The translations under genes were made by a program, and so were the position numbers. A stretch of 62,217 bases of DNA, taken from assembly GCA_028288725.1 (NCBI GenBank), contig JAQGIC010000124.1:1-62217 (forward strand), in the 5' to 3' direction. Source of the stretch: Rhodospirillales bacterium (lineage in GTDB: Bacteria; Pseudomonadota; Alphaproteobacteria; ATCC43930; CGMCC-115725). Position 1 is the first letter of the stretch; each line of letters starts with the position of its first letter. A model generated the notes under the pieces. The model did no database searches and was not told the DNA's origin. It saw only the letters and a program-made list of their open reading frames with translations. This document shows positions 8,235 to 16,883 of this stretch, piece after piece.

Positions 8235-8828
8235 TTGTCCGGCGCCGAGATCGACCGGCTGATCCAGCTCCTGGCCAAGCTGCCGGGGCTGGGGCCGCGC
8301 TCGGCCCGGCGCGCGGTGCTCTACATGCTGAAGCGGCGCGACGCGTTCATGCTGCCGTTGGGCGAAGCGATCGGCGAGGTGGCATCCGCCATCCTGCCCT
8401 GCCGGATCTGCGGCAACCTGGATACGACCGACCCCTGCCCGATCTGCGCCGACCCGACACGGGACGGCGGGCTCGTCTGCGTCATCGAGGATGTCGCCGA
8501 CCTGTGGGCGATCGAGCGCACCTCGTCCTACAGCGGCAAATACCACGTGCTGGGGGGCATCCTGTCGGCGCTCGACGGCGTCCGGCCGGAGGATCTGAAC
8601 ATCCCCCGCCTGGTCGATCGCGCCGCCGGCGGCGATGTGCGCGAGGTGATCCTGGCGATGAACGCCACGGTCGAGGGCCAGAGCACGGCGCATTACCTGA
8701 CCGACCGCCTGGCCGTGACCGGCGTCAAGGTCTCGCGGCTCGCCCATGGCGTGCCGATCGGCGGCGAATTGGATTATCTGGACGAAGGCACGCTGGCGGC
8801 GGCACTCAAGGCACGCCGGCCGTTTTAG
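8235..8828 (+). CDS. recR: Recombination mediator RecR (TTG start)
   Basis: The 197-residue protein acts with RecO and RecF to load RecA on gapped DNA. A helix-hairpin-helix ([11 protein letters not shown]) lies at 16-26. The zinc finger has Cys56, Cys59, Cys68 and Cys71, followed by the Toprim domain ([14 protein letters not shown]) and the conserved [16 protein letters not shown]. No ATG is placed suitably; the TTG at 8235, with AAGGG seven bases upstream, gives the normal length. It is the last gene of the ffs-dnaX-ybaB-recR block. Confidence 0.95.
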   Translation: MSGAEIDRLIQLLAKLPGLGPRSARRAVLYMLKRRDAFMLPLGEAIGEVASAILPCRICGNLDTTDPCPICADPTRDGGLVCVIEDVADLWAIERTSSYSGKYHVLGGILSALDGVRPEDLNIPRLVDRAAGGDVREVILAMNATVEGQSTAHYLTDRLAVTGVKVSRLAHGVPIGGELDYLDEGTLAAALKARRPF

Positions 8829-8903
8829 CTCGGGCCTTGGGCGATGGCCGAGGCAGGGACCAGGGCCACGCGCTGCTGCCCGCTTCGCTGCATGGGGTGC
8901 GAG

Positions 8904-9815
8904 TTAGCGATCAAGCTGGTGTCGGTACGGCATCCCCGGCTGGGCGCCGACGAGCAGGCAGGAGAGCGACGCGCCCTTGACGGCCCTCGACACGGCGGTC
9001 GCGAGATCCCCGTCCTCGACCAGGCCCGCCGCCAGGATACCCACGAACGTATCGCCCGCGCCGGTCGTATCGATGGGGACGACGCGGCTGGCCGGGAAAT
9101 GCGCGCGCTGGCCATTGAAGTCGATCATGGTCGCGCCGTCGGCGCCGGCCGTGGCGACACAGGTCAGATTTCCGGCCCGCGCCAGCCGTTCGGCGGCATG
9201 CTCGAACGCCAAGCCCTCGAAACCGAGAACGGCGGCGGCGGCGACCGCTTCGTGCTCGTTCACCACCAGAAAATCCGTGGCGGCGAGCAGGTCGCTCAGA
9301 TCTTCGCGGCGGAAGGCCGCCGGCACCGGCGCGAAATTCCAGATGACGCGGCCGCCCGCGTCGCGGACCCGCTGGGCCACGCTCAGCGATTCGCCGAACG
9401 GAACCTCCATCTGCAGGACCAGGACCGTTCCGCCGTCGATCAGATCGGCGGGGACCGCTGCTCCCTTGAGCGCCAGATTGGCGCCGCTCGCGACGGTAAT
9501 GGCGTTTTCGCCCCGCTCGTCCACCGTGATGAACGCGCAGCCGGTCGGTTCCGGCCCCACGCCGAGATGGTCAATACCAACGCCGTTGTCGTGCAGGTTC
9601 GCTCGGGCCGATGCCCCGAAGGCGTCGGTGCCGACCCGTGCCACGAGGCACACCCCGCCCGCGGCCGACACGCGCGCCGCTGCCACGGCCTGGTTCGCCC
9701 CCTTGCCGCCGAACGTCGTCGTGTAGCTGGGAGACAGCACCGTCTCGCCGGGCCGCGGAATGCTGCTGACCCGGGTCACGAGATCGAGATTGACCGAGCC
9801 GAAGACCAGAATCAT
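8904..9815 (-). CDS. rbsK: Ribokinase-type PfkB sugar kinase
   Basis: The 303-residue PfkB kinase has the N-terminal FGSVNLDLVTRV, the substrate-side GGKGANQA motif (36-43) and the anion-hole/catalytic motif DTTGAGDTF with Asp255 as the predicted base. The match to ribokinase is good, but other pentose or tetrose substrates are possible. The ATG at 9815 has GGGAG upstream; the longer frame would run into rpiB. It ends the minus-strand operon that starts with the GntR regulator at 15061. Next to RpiB it suggests phosphorylation and isomerisation of a pentose or tetrose product of the pathway. Confidence 0.85.
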   Translation of the reverse strand: MILVFGSVNLDLVTRVSSIPRPGETVLSPSYTTTFGGKGANQAVAAARVSAAGGVCLVARVGTDAFGASARANLHDNGVGIDHLGVGPEPTGCAFITVDERGENAITVASGANLALKGAAVPADLIDGGTVLVLQMEVPFGESLSVAQRVRDAGGRVIWNFAPVPAAFRREDLSDLLAATDFLVVNEHEAVAAAAVLGFEGLAFEHAAERLARAGNLTCVATAGADGATMIDFNGQRAHFPASRVVPIDTTGAGDTFVGILAAGLVEDGDLATAVSRAVKGASLSCLLVGAQPGMPYRHQLDR

Positions 9816-9834
9816 CGCAGCGCTCCCGGCCCGC

Positions 9835-10281
9835 TCATCCCTCGGCGTCCATCGCATGGAGCTTCTCGACCCGCCGGCGGAAATCCTCGTCGGTCGAAAA
9901 TTCCGCGGCGAGGAACGACGTAATCAGGTCCTTGGCCAGCCAGGGGCCGATGATCTGCGCGCCGATGCACATGACGTTGACGTCATCATGCTCGACGCTT
10001 TGATGGGCGGAATGGACATCGTGGCATACGGCGGCGCGAATGCCCTTCATCTTGTTGGCCGCGATCGAGGCGCCGACCCCGGTACCGCAGACCATGATGC
10101 CGCGTTCGGCTTCCTTCGACGTGACCTTGCGCGCGACTTCGCGGGCGATGTCGGGGAAATCCACCGGCGTGTCGTCGAACGATCCGACGTCGACGATTTC
10201 ATGCCCCAGGCCGCGGACGTGCTCGATGACGTCCCCCTTCAGAGCCCAACCGGCATGGTCCGATCCAATCACGAGCCGCAT
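9835..10281 (-). CDS. rpiB: Ribose-5-phosphate isomerase B / LacAB-family sugar-phosphate isomerase
   Basis: The 148-residue protein starts with MRLVIGSDHAG and carries Cys65 in the VCGTGVGASIAANK loop, plus the His98-Asp99 pair (VEHDDVNVMCIG). These match the catalytic Cys and His of RpiB. The family also includes tetrulose-phosphate isomerases of erythritol and threitol pathways, so the exact substrate is open. An in-frame ATG at 10299 exists, but GAAAGGA in front of the ATG at 10281 and the family N-terminus favour the shorter form. It lies 70 bases after the substrate-binding-protein gene and 19 before rbsK. Confidence 0.87.
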   Translation of the reverse strand: MRLVIGSDHAGWALKGDVIEHVRGLGHEIVDVGSFDDTPVDFPDIAREVARKVTSKEAERGIMVCGTGVGASIAANKMKGIRAAVCHDVHSAHQSVEHDDVNVMCIGAQIIGPWLAKDLITSFLAAEFSTDEDFRRRVEKLHAMDAEG

Positions 10282-10351
10282 TGATAGTGGTCCTTTCATT
10301 TTTGAGGAGGGCCGGCCGCGTCCGTCTTGGGCGCGGCCGGGTATCCAAGCG

Positions 10352-11140
10352 TCAGCCGCGCATTTCCTGCGGCAGCTCGCTGCCGTGGAATTTCTTGTAG
10401 ATCGCGTTGAGCTTGCCGTTCTTGAGATTGGTTTCGATCCAGGCGTTGAGCTTTTCCATCAGCCGGGGCTCGTTCTTGCGCAGGCCGACCGCCAGATCGA
10501 ACGTCTGGATCAGCACCTTGGGCTCGAACGGGCGCGCGGGGTTCTTGACCCCGATCTGGTTGACGATGGTCGCGGAGGTCGCGATGAAATCGGCCTGACC
10601 GGTGACGGCGGCTGTCACCATGGTCGCATCATCGTCGTAGCGCGCGATCTGCAGGTCGCGATCCTTCATATTGCTCAAGACCTGGTCCTGCGTCGTGCCG
10701 CGCGATACCGCGATGGTCTTGCCCTTCAGGTCCGGCCAGTCCTTGACCGGCAGCGACTTCAGACCGCCCACGACCGACTGCAGTGCTGCATAGGGCTTCG
10801 TGAAGTCGATCACCTTCGCCCGGTCCGGCGTCACCGACAGCGTCGAAATGATGATGTCCGCCTTGCCGGTCTGGACGTTCGGAATGCGCGTCGCCCCCGT
10901 GGTCTGGACGAACTCGAGCTCCAATCCCCAGTCCTTCGCGAGCAATTGCGCGGTTTCGACGTCCGAGCCGGTCGGCTGCAGGTTGCTGTCGATCATGCCC
11001 GAGGGCGGGATGGCCAGATCGGTCGCGATGCGGATCTTTTTCGCCTTCATGATGTCGTCGAGCAAGTCGGCCCGTGCTGCGCCGGGGTGCAGCGAGCCGA
11101 TGCATACCGTCGCGAGGGCGGCGAGGATCAGGCGTTTCAT
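10352..11140 (-). CDS. ABC transporter periplasmic binding protein, polar amino acid (SBP_bac_3) type
   Basis: The 262-residue protein has a signal peptide (residues 1-24, ending AARA) and the SBP_bac_3 fold: KIRIATDLAIPPSG, TGSDVETAQLLAKDWG, then DIIISTLSVTPDRAKVIDFTKPY and the hinge region GKTIAVSRGTTQ. Most relatives bind amino acids or opines. The usual ligand-carboxylate arginine may be one of several near the DIIISTLSVTPDRAK region; I cannot assign it. It lies downstream of its ATPase and two permeases and just upstream of rpiB, so the ligand may be a sugar acid, amino sugar or sugar-amino-acid conjugate rather than a plain amino acid. Confidence 0.88.
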   Translation of the reverse strand: MKRLILAALATVCIGSLHPGAARADLLDDIMKAKKIRIATDLAIPPSGMIDSNLQPTGSDVETAQLLAKDWGLELEFVQTTGATRIPNVQTGKADIIISTLSVTPDRAKVIDFTKPYAALQSVVGGLKSLPVKDWPDLKGKTIAVSRGTTQDQVLSNMKDRDLQIARYDDDATMVTAAVTGQADFIATSATIVNQIGVKNPARPFEPKVLIQTFDLAVGLRKNEPRLMEKLNAWIETNLKNGKLNAIYKKFHGSELPQEMRG

Positions 11141-11172
11141 CTGTTTTCTCCCATGAGTTTGTTTTGGTTTTT

Positions 11173-11979
11173 CTATAGTCCCGCCCCGACGAACTGGCTG
11201 AGCTCCGGGGTGCGAGGGGAGGCAAGCATCTCAGGCGGGCCCGCTTCGTGGACCCGGCCGCGATGCATGAAGACAATTTGATCGGCGATGCCGCGGGCGA
11301 AGCCCATCTCATGCGTGACCATGACCATGGTCATGCCGTCGGCGGCGAGCCGTTCGATGACCTTCAGCACCTCGCCGGTCAGTTCCGGGTCAAGCGCCGA
11401 GGTCACTTCGTCGAACAGCATCACTTTGGGCTGCATGGCGAGCGACCGGGCGATCGCCGCGCGCTGCTGCTGTCCGCCGGACAGTTGCTCGGGATAGGCG
11501 TGGAGCTTGTCCTCGAGCCCGACCTGCGCCAGGACGCGGCGGGCCAGTTCTTTCGCGGCCGGTTTCGGCACCCGCTTTACGGCGCAGGGCGCCAGGATGA
11601 TATTCTGCTCGATGGTCAGGTGCGGAAACAGGTTGTAGCTCTGGAAAACGATGCCGACGTCCTGGCGCAGCGCCCGGAGATCGAGCCCGGGATCGTCGAC
11701 GCGATGACCGCAGACCAGGATCTCGCCGCTGTTGATCCGCTCGAACCGGTCGATACAGCGCAGCGCCGTGCTTTTGCCCGAACCGCTGCGCCCGATGATG
11801 ACGGTCACTTCGCCTCGCCCGACCTCGAAGCTGACGCCGTCGAGAACCTTCAGCGAGCCGAAGCTCTTGTGGACGTCCTTCAGCATCACGACTGGGGACG
11901 CAGGAGCGGTGGCCGGCCCAATGCCGGCTTGGTTGGCCTTCTGATTGATCGCGGCGATCTCGGGCATGGCTATTACCAT
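11173..11979 (-). CDS. ABC transporter ATP-binding protein, polar amino acid type
   Basis: The 268-residue ATPase has Walker A GRSGSGKST (63-71), a Q-loop in VFQSYNLFPH, the signature LSGGQ (166-170), Walker B VMLFDE (186-191) and the H-loop VTHEMGFAR. It matches GlnQ/HisP-type subunits. An N-terminal extension of about 30 residues precedes the core. The start could be 11979 or the ATG at 11967; neither has a clear ribosome site. The gene begins one base after the upstream permease's TGA, so translation is probably coupled. Confidence 0.9.
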   Translation of the reverse strand: MVIAMPEIAAINQKANQAGIGPATAPASPVVMLKDVHKSFGSLKVLDGVSFEVGRGEVTVIIGRSGSGKSTALRCIDRFERINSGEILVCGHRVDDPGLDLRALRQDVGIVFQSYNLFPHLTIEQNIILAPCAVKRVPKPAAKELARRVLAQVGLEDKLHAYPEQLSGGQQQRAAIARSLAMQPKVMLFDEVTSALDPELTGEVLKVIERLAADGMTMVMVTHEMGFARGIADQIVFMHRGRVHEAGPPEMLASPRTPELSQFVGAGL

Positions 11980-11980
11980 T

Positions 11981-12649
11981 TCAGGCCGGCGTCAGGGTTT
12001 CGCGCGCCGCGCCGCCTCGGCGTTCGAGCCGATGGCTCAGGCGCGAGATCGGGAAACAGAGCACGAAATAGACGAGGGCGATGATCGAATAGATGAGGAA
12101 AGGCTCGAATAGCGAGTTGTTGATGATCTGGCCGGCGCGCGTCAGTTCGACGAAGCCGACGACAGAGGCCAGCGAGGTATTCTTGATGATCTGCACCATG
12201 AAGCCGACGGTCGGCGGCGTGGCGATCCGGACCGCCTGCGGCAGGATGACCATCCGCATGCGCTGGGCGCGGCTGAGGGCGAGGCCTTCGGCCGCTTCCC
12301 ATTGCGGTCGGGGCACGGACCGGATGCAGCCGCGCCAGATCTCGCCGAGATAGGCACTGACATAGACCGTCAGGGACGCGCCGACGGCGGCGAGCGGGGA
12401 GACCTGGACGCCGATGGCGGCCAGACCGAAGTAGGCCAGGAACATGATGACGAGCAGAGGCATGCCCTGGATGAGCTGGACGTAGGCGCCGCTTGCGATG
12501 CGCAGCCAGCGGCTGGGCGAGACGCGGCAGAGCGCCACGATGAAACCCGCAATGCCGCCGCCTCCGAGCGCGATCACGGACAGGCCGAAGGTCCAGAGCA
12601 TGCCCTGGCCGAGAAAAAGCAGGTGGTTGCCGTTGAGATGTCCGCCCAT
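11981..12649 (-). CDS. ABC transporter permease, HisM/GlnP family (second permease)
   Basis: The 222-residue membrane protein has about five hydrophobic segments and the cytoplasmic EAA-type loop QWEAAEGLALSRAQRMRMVILPQA that docks on the ATPase. It ends with a charged tail. It lies seven bases downstream of the first permease and directly upstream of the ATPase, the common order for polar-amino-acid-type importers with a heterodimeric channel. Confidence 0.9.
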   Translation of the reverse strand: MGGHLNGNHLLFLGQGMLWTFGLSVIALGGGGIAGFIVALCRVSPSRWLRIASGAYVQLIQGMPLLVIMFLAYFGLAAIGVQVSPLAAVGASLTVYVSAYLGEIWRGCIRSVPRPQWEAAEGLALSRAQRMRMVILPQAVRIATPPTVGFMVQIIKNTSLASVVGFVELTRAGQIINNSLFEPFLIYSIIALVYFVLCFPISRLSHRLERRGGAARETLTPA

Positions 12650-12656
12650 TATCGCC

Positions 12657-13340
12657 TCACAACGGTGTGCCGAGGCGCCGCTGGCGCGGGAAGATCAGCA
12701 TGCCCAGCCCCCAGAAGCCCGCGCGCATGATGAGCGACAGCACGACATAGGCGAGCGCGACGAGGATGTAGGTCTCGAAGGCGCGATAGGTGTCGGACTG
12801 GATGTAGTTCGCGACCGCCGTAAGTTCTTCCGCCGAGATCTGCGACGTCACGGAGGAGGCGAGCATCAAGAGCACGAATTGGCTGGTCAGCGACGGATAG
12901 ACCTTCTCCATCGCCGGCAGCAATATGACGTGCCAATAGATCTGCAGGCGGGAGAGCGCCAATCCCTCCGCCGCTTCGATCTGGCCCTGCGGGATGGCGT
13001 CGAAGCCCGCCCGCATGATTTCCGTGGTGTAGGCCCCGACATTGATGACGAGCGCCAACGCCGCGACGCTGAATGCCGAGAATTTGAGGCCGATGCTGGC
13101 CAGGCCGAAATAGACGAGGAAGATCTGCACCAGCAGGGGCGTGTTGCGGATCGCCTCGACGTAGATCGTGCAGATATTGGCAACGGACCGGTTTCGGCTG
13201 CGCCGGCCGATCGCCCCGATCGCCCCGAGGATGCCGCCGAACAGGGTCGCGATGAACGCGAGTTCCAGCGTCAGGACAGCCCCGCCGAGAAAGCTCGGCC
13301 ATCGCTCCAGAACGGCTGGAAAATCAAATTCGATATGCAT
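12657..13340 (-). CDS. ABC transporter permease, HisM/GlnP family (first permease)
   Basis: The 227-residue membrane protein has the N-terminal TM segment AVLTLELAFIATLFGG, the family motif EAIRNTPLLVQIFLVYFGL and the EAA loop GQIEAAEGLALSRLQIYWHVILLPA. It pairs with the permease at 11981-12649 to form the channel. It follows the dehydrogenase gene by about 35 bases and belongs to the same minus-strand transcript. Confidence 0.9.
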   Translation of the reverse strand: MHIEFDFPAVLERWPSFLGGAVLTLELAFIATLFGGILGAIGAIGRRSRNRSVANICTIYVEAIRNTPLLVQIFLVYFGLASIGLKFSAFSVAALALVINVGAYTTEIMRAGFDAIPQGQIEAAEGLALSRLQIYWHVILLPAMEKVYPSLTSQFVLLMLASSVTSQISAEELTAVANYIQSDTYRAFETYILVALAYVVLSLIMRAGFWGLGMLIFPRQRRLGTPL

Positions 13341-13375
13341 GTCTGTCGCCGGCGCTGCCCTGTTTCCTCCGCCCG

Positions 13376-14278
13376 TCAGCCATCGGCCCGGTTGGTCATG
13401 CGGTCATAGACGCGGAACAGGGCCTGGTTGCCGTTCGTGCCCTCGCCATGCGCCTTGGCTTCCAGATATTGGCTGGTGACGAGGCCGGTGGCCGGCAGCG
13501 GTACCGCGAGCGATTGGGCTTGCTCCAGCACCAGTCGCAGATCCTTGAGCATGAGGTCGATGCGAAAGCCGGCGCCCGCGTCGCCCTCGATCATGGCCGG
13601 GCCGAGCTTGTCCAGCATCCAGGATGCCGCGGAGCCGCCGAGCAATACGTTGCGAAGCTGGGTCAGATCGACGCCAGACGCGCGCCCGAGCGCAATCGCC
13701 TCGCAGATTGCCTGGATGTTGATGCCGCAGATGAGCTGGTTGCAGAGCTTGACCGCTTGGCCCGCTCCGGCGGCGCCGACGTGGGTGATCGTCGTGCCCA
13801 TCGCTCGGAAATACGGCTCCGCCCGGACGAAGTCCTCGGCATCGCCCCCCGCCATGATCGAGAGAGCGGCGTTCTGGGCGCCGATCGGACCGCCGGAGAC
13901 CGGCGCATCGACGAAACCGATGCCGGCGGCCTTCAGGTCCCGATGCATCCGCCGGACGGCGACCGGCGAAATGGTACTCATGTCGACGATCAGCCGACCG
14001 CTCGGCGGCGCCGCGAGCAGGCCATGCGGCCCGTAGACGACCTCTTCGACCTGCGGCGTGTCGGGCAGCATCAGGATCGCGATGTCGGCGCCTCGGGCGG
14101 CGTCGGCGGGGTTCGATGCGGCTATCGCCCCGGCGCTTGTCACCGCGTCGACCGCGGACGCGACCACGTCGAACGCGCGGACCGTATGGCCGGCCTTCAT
14201 GAGATTTCGGGCCATCTCCCGGCCCATGGTGCCGAGGCCGATGAAGCCGATCGTGCCCGTCTCTTCGTTTCGTCCCAT
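13376..14278 (-). CDS. NAD(P)-dependent beta-hydroxyacid dehydrogenase (3-HIBADH / tartronate-semialdehyde reductase family)
   Basis: The 300-residue protein has the Rossmann motif GFIGLGTMG (11-19), the substrate motif DAPVSGG (124-130) and catalytic Lys177 in GAGQAVKLCNQ. The family oxidises 3-hydroxyisobutyrate, reduces tartronate semialdehyde, or oxidises threonate and related sugar acids at C2 or C3. Its position between the GntR gene and a transporter next to rpiB and rbsK favours a sugar-acid substrate over valine breakdown; this is inference. The start ATG at 14278 fits the family. Confidence 0.85.
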   Translation of the reverse strand: MGRNEETGTIGFIGLGTMGREMARNLMKAGHTVRAFDVVASAVDAVTSAGAIAASNPADAARGADIAILMLPDTPQVEEVVYGPHGLLAAPPSGRLIVDMSTISPVAVRRMHRDLKAAGIGFVDAPVSGGPIGAQNAALSIMAGGDAEDFVRAEPYFRAMGTTITHVGAAGAGQAVKLCNQLICGINIQAICEAIALGRASGVDLTQLRNVLLGGSAASWMLDKLGPAMIEGDAGAGFRIDLMLKDLRLVLEQAQSLAVPLPATGLVTSQYLEAKAHGEGTNGNQALFRVYDRMTNRADG

Positions 14279-14308
14279 CGTCGTTTCTCGTCTTTTGATT
14301 GGCAGGCG

Positions 14309-15061
14309 TTACTGGTCGGTGGCGACCCCGTCATTGCGAAGGTCATGTTCACCGATGGCGGCGCGCCGGCGGAAATCGTCGCCGATGCGGAAATGTTCGC
14401 GAAGGACCTGGTCCGCCCGCTCGGGCTCGCGCGTCACGATCGCATCGAAAATCCGGCGATGGTCGTCGATCAGGTAAGTCTTCATCGAGCTGAAGACCTG
14501 CAGCAACTCCCGGCGGCTACGGTGCGAGCGCCGCAGGATGGTGGTCGTCGATTCGTAGAGAATGATCAGCGTTTCCGATTTTCCGGCCGCGACCATGGTC
14601 CGATGGAATTCGAAATCGGCGATGCCGCCGGCCTCCGGGTCGTCGATGGTTTCCACGATTCGGGCGAGGGCGCGGCTCAGCTTCTCGAAATCCAGCACGG
14701 TCGCCCGCTCGGCCGCCAGGCGGATCGCCTGACATTCGATCGCAATCCGTGCCTCCATGATGTCGTCGAGGAAGTCGGCCTGCTGCGACAGCGCGAAAGT
14801 GAAGAAATCGTCCAGCACCGAGACGTCAGGCCGGCGAACGATGGTGCCGACACGGTCGCGGATCTCGACGACGCCCAGGACGGTGAGCGCTCGCAGCGCT
14901 TCCCGCACAATCGGCCGGCTTACGCCCAATTGCGCCGCCAACTCGCGTTCCGGAATCAGCCGATCGCCGGGGCGCAAGGAGCCGGCAAGCAGCCGGTCTC
15001 GAAGAAAGGCGAACACCTTCTCGAAGCCCTTGCTGCCGTCATTCAGGCGCGTGATTTCCAT
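14309..15061 (-). CDS. GntR-family transcriptional regulator, FCD (FadR) subfamily
   Basis: The 250-residue regulator has an N-terminal winged helix (RPGDRLIPERELAAQLGVSRPIVREALRAL) and an all-helical FCD ligand domain with DFEFHRTMV and a later DDHRRIFDAI, which supply the Asp/His metal ligands of this subfamily. FCD regulators usually sense organic or sugar acids. It is the first gene of an eight-gene minus-strand operon. A TGGTCAGACCA operator lies 25 bp upstream, so it probably represses its own operon. Confidence 0.9.
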   Translation of the reverse strand: MEITRLNDGSKGFEKVFAFLRDRLLAGSLRPGDRLIPERELAAQLGVSRPIVREALRALTVLGVVEIRDRVGTIVRRPDVSVLDDFFTFALSQQADFLDDIMEARIAIECQAIRLAAERATVLDFEKLSRALARIVETIDDPEAGGIADFEFHRTMVAAGKSETLIILYESTTTILRRSHRSRRELLQVFSSMKTYLIDDHRRIFDAIVTREPERADQVLREHFRIGDDFRRRAAIGEHDLRNDGVATDQ

Positions 15062-15085
15062 TCCGCCGACTGCCTTGTCACACCG

Positions 15086-15096
15086 TGGTCAGACCA
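15086..15096 (-). promoter_or_regulatory. GntR/FCD operator in front of the catabolic operon
   Basis: TGGTCAGACCA is a perfect 11-bp palindrome that matches the TGGTNNNACCA core used by FadR-type GntR regulators. It sits 25 bp upstream of the gntR ATG (15061). No second copy was found within the operon. Confidence 0.7.
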
Positions 15097-15467
15097 GATT
15101 GCATGTCGAAGTCGGTCCGTCAAGCCTTTGCGACGGATCCCCGCGTCACCTGCTGGCGGCGGCAAAGCCTCGAAACGGCCGGGGCCCCCGGCGATCGGCT
15201 TGCGACATATCGTCTATCGCTCGTGTGAATACCCACCGCGGAGCGACCCCGCGATTGCGATAGATATCAAGCGCTTGCGCCACCGATCTGCGTCGGGATC
15301 CGGTGCCGAATTAACCGATATGGAACCCGCTCGGGGATGTCGGAGGACGACAGATGCTGCTGGGACGCTTATTCCATGCGGCGCATACAGCCCGTCGCAG
15401 TCATGACCATGCAGACAGTCCTGCCTCGCGCGGGAGCCCACCTCGTTGCTGGACCAGAAAGGCGTCA
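15097..15467. other. Divergent intergenic region between gntR and lysR
   Basis: Apart from the GntR palindrome at 15086-15096, this gap of about 370 bases has no recognised gene. It should hold promoters for both flanking regulators, but I could not fix clear -10/-35 pairs. An in-frame ATG at 15354 would extend the LysR protein with residues unlike the family. Confidence 0.4.
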
Positions 15468-16418
15468 ATGAACCTCCGCCGTATCGATCTCAATCTCCTG
15501 CTGATTTTTGACGTTCTGATGGCTGAAAGAAGCATCACCCGCGCGGCCAAAGAGATCGGAATGACCCCGTCGGCAGTGAGCCACGCGCTACGCCGACTTC
15601 GCGGCACTTTCAACGATCCACTGATCGAGCGAACGCCTGGCGGAATGGTTCCGACCCAACGCGCCTACGATCTCAGCAGATACGTTCGCACCGCCCTCGA
15701 GCAACTTCAGTGCGGTGTCGCCCAACAGCTGAATTTTGATCCCGCAACATCGGAGCGAAGGTTCAATATCCGCATCTCCGACTTCATGATTGGCTGCTTG
15801 CTACCGCGGCTGTGCGCGCGAGTGAGGGCGGAAGCGCCCCACGTCACACTTGTGGTCGAGCATCTGCCATCGGATGGCAGGGAAGTATATGCGCCGGGAG
15901 ACATCCAGCTCCGCGTCAATGCCGGCGCCCGGCGGTCGGAATTCGAGCAGGAGCGGATCTGGAGCGATCCCTTCGTCATCGTAATGCGGCGCGGTCATCC
16001 GGCTTCTAAAGGGCAGATGACGCTCGACCGCTACGTAGGACTACCGCACCTCGAAATATCCAGCGCCATCATTGATACGCGCACGCTCGACGAGGTGCTC
16101 GACGGCAAAGGCCTGGCGCGCCGGGCTATCGTTACCATCCCGAGCCTGGCAGGGGTGATCCCGATCCTGGAGCGTACCGATTTGTGCGCGATCCTGCCGG
16201 AACGGTGGATCACGCTCTACGCCGAACCCGGCAAGCTGGTCACCGCGCCTCTCCCGTTGGCCGGGGTCGAGTATGCGGTCGATATGGTCTGGCACAGCCG
16301 AGACGATAAAGAAGCCGGTCATCGTTGGTTGCGCAGGTTGATCGGCGAGGAATTTGTCGCGCTGTACGCGCAAGGGAAGGCCGAGCCAGCGCAATGGGGG
16401 GGTGAGTTGATAGATTGA
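15468..16418 (+). CDS. LysR-family transcriptional regulator
   Basis: The 316-residue protein starts with MNLRRIDLNLLLIFDVLMAERSITRAAKEIGMTPSAVSHALRRLR in abbreviated form: the first 60 residues hold the winged helix, and a PBP2-type effector domain follows. It resembles the NodD/NahR-like branch (DLNLLLIFD, FNDPLIERTPGGMVPT). The ATG at 15468 has AAAGG six bases upstream. There is no obvious divergently transcribed target beside it except the GntR operon, so its role is unknown. Confidence 0.88.
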   Translation: MNLRRIDLNLLLIFDVLMAERSITRAAKEIGMTPSAVSHALRRLRGTFNDPLIERTPGGMVPTQRAYDLSRYVRTALEQLQCGVAQQLNFDPATSERRFNIRISDFMIGCLLPRLCARVRAEAPHVTLVVEHLPSDGREVYAPGDIQLRVNAGARRSEFEQERIWSDPFVIVMRRGHPASKGQMTLDRYVGLPHLEISSAIIDTRTLDEVLDGKGLARRAIVTIPSLAGVIPILERTDLCAILPERWITLYAEPGKLVTAPLPLAGVEYAVDMVWHSRDDKEAGHRWLRRLIGEEFVALYAQGKAEPAQWGGELID

Positions 16419-16883
16419 TCTGGTGTCGCCGATCCGAGCTGGGAGTTGAAGACAATTCATCTGATGATGAAGATTATGAGATAGGCGGCGCAGCCGAGCC
16501 TCCTATACTCCTTTCAATCAGAAATAACCGGCTATAATAATGTAAAAAATTCCAATTCTAAATAGGTAATTCAACAACGTTGGCAGATTATGCTGATTTG
16601 TTTATTATTATTTCGAATAATAGTGTCGTATCTTGCTAATTCGTCCGACTGGAGGCTAACGATTACCTTGTATTTTCTCGAAATGAGATCGTCCTGAGGC
16701 TATTAGGACGCTTTATCGAGAGGGCTCGTCTTTCCGTCCCCTTCGTCGGCGGCCATTGCCTCAAACCTCTCGGCCGCCTGAAGCCGCCGGCGCTTTGCCG
16801 CGGGTTTCTGACCAAGCGCGACCGACCGGCGCAGCGTCCGCTGCCCAGGTCGAGGCCAATCGAGGGCATTGAAAGGAACAACC
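16419..16883. other. AT-rich intergenic island
   Basis: This gap of 465 bases holds no credible gene. From about 16490 to 16650 it is the most AT-rich stretch noticed in the window, with TATAAT (16533-16538) and a seven-base inverted repeat TATTATT-TCG-AATAATA (16606-16622). The rest is ordinary GC-rich sequence. Such patches often mark xenogeneic-silencer binding or an insertion scar. Confidence 0.6.
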
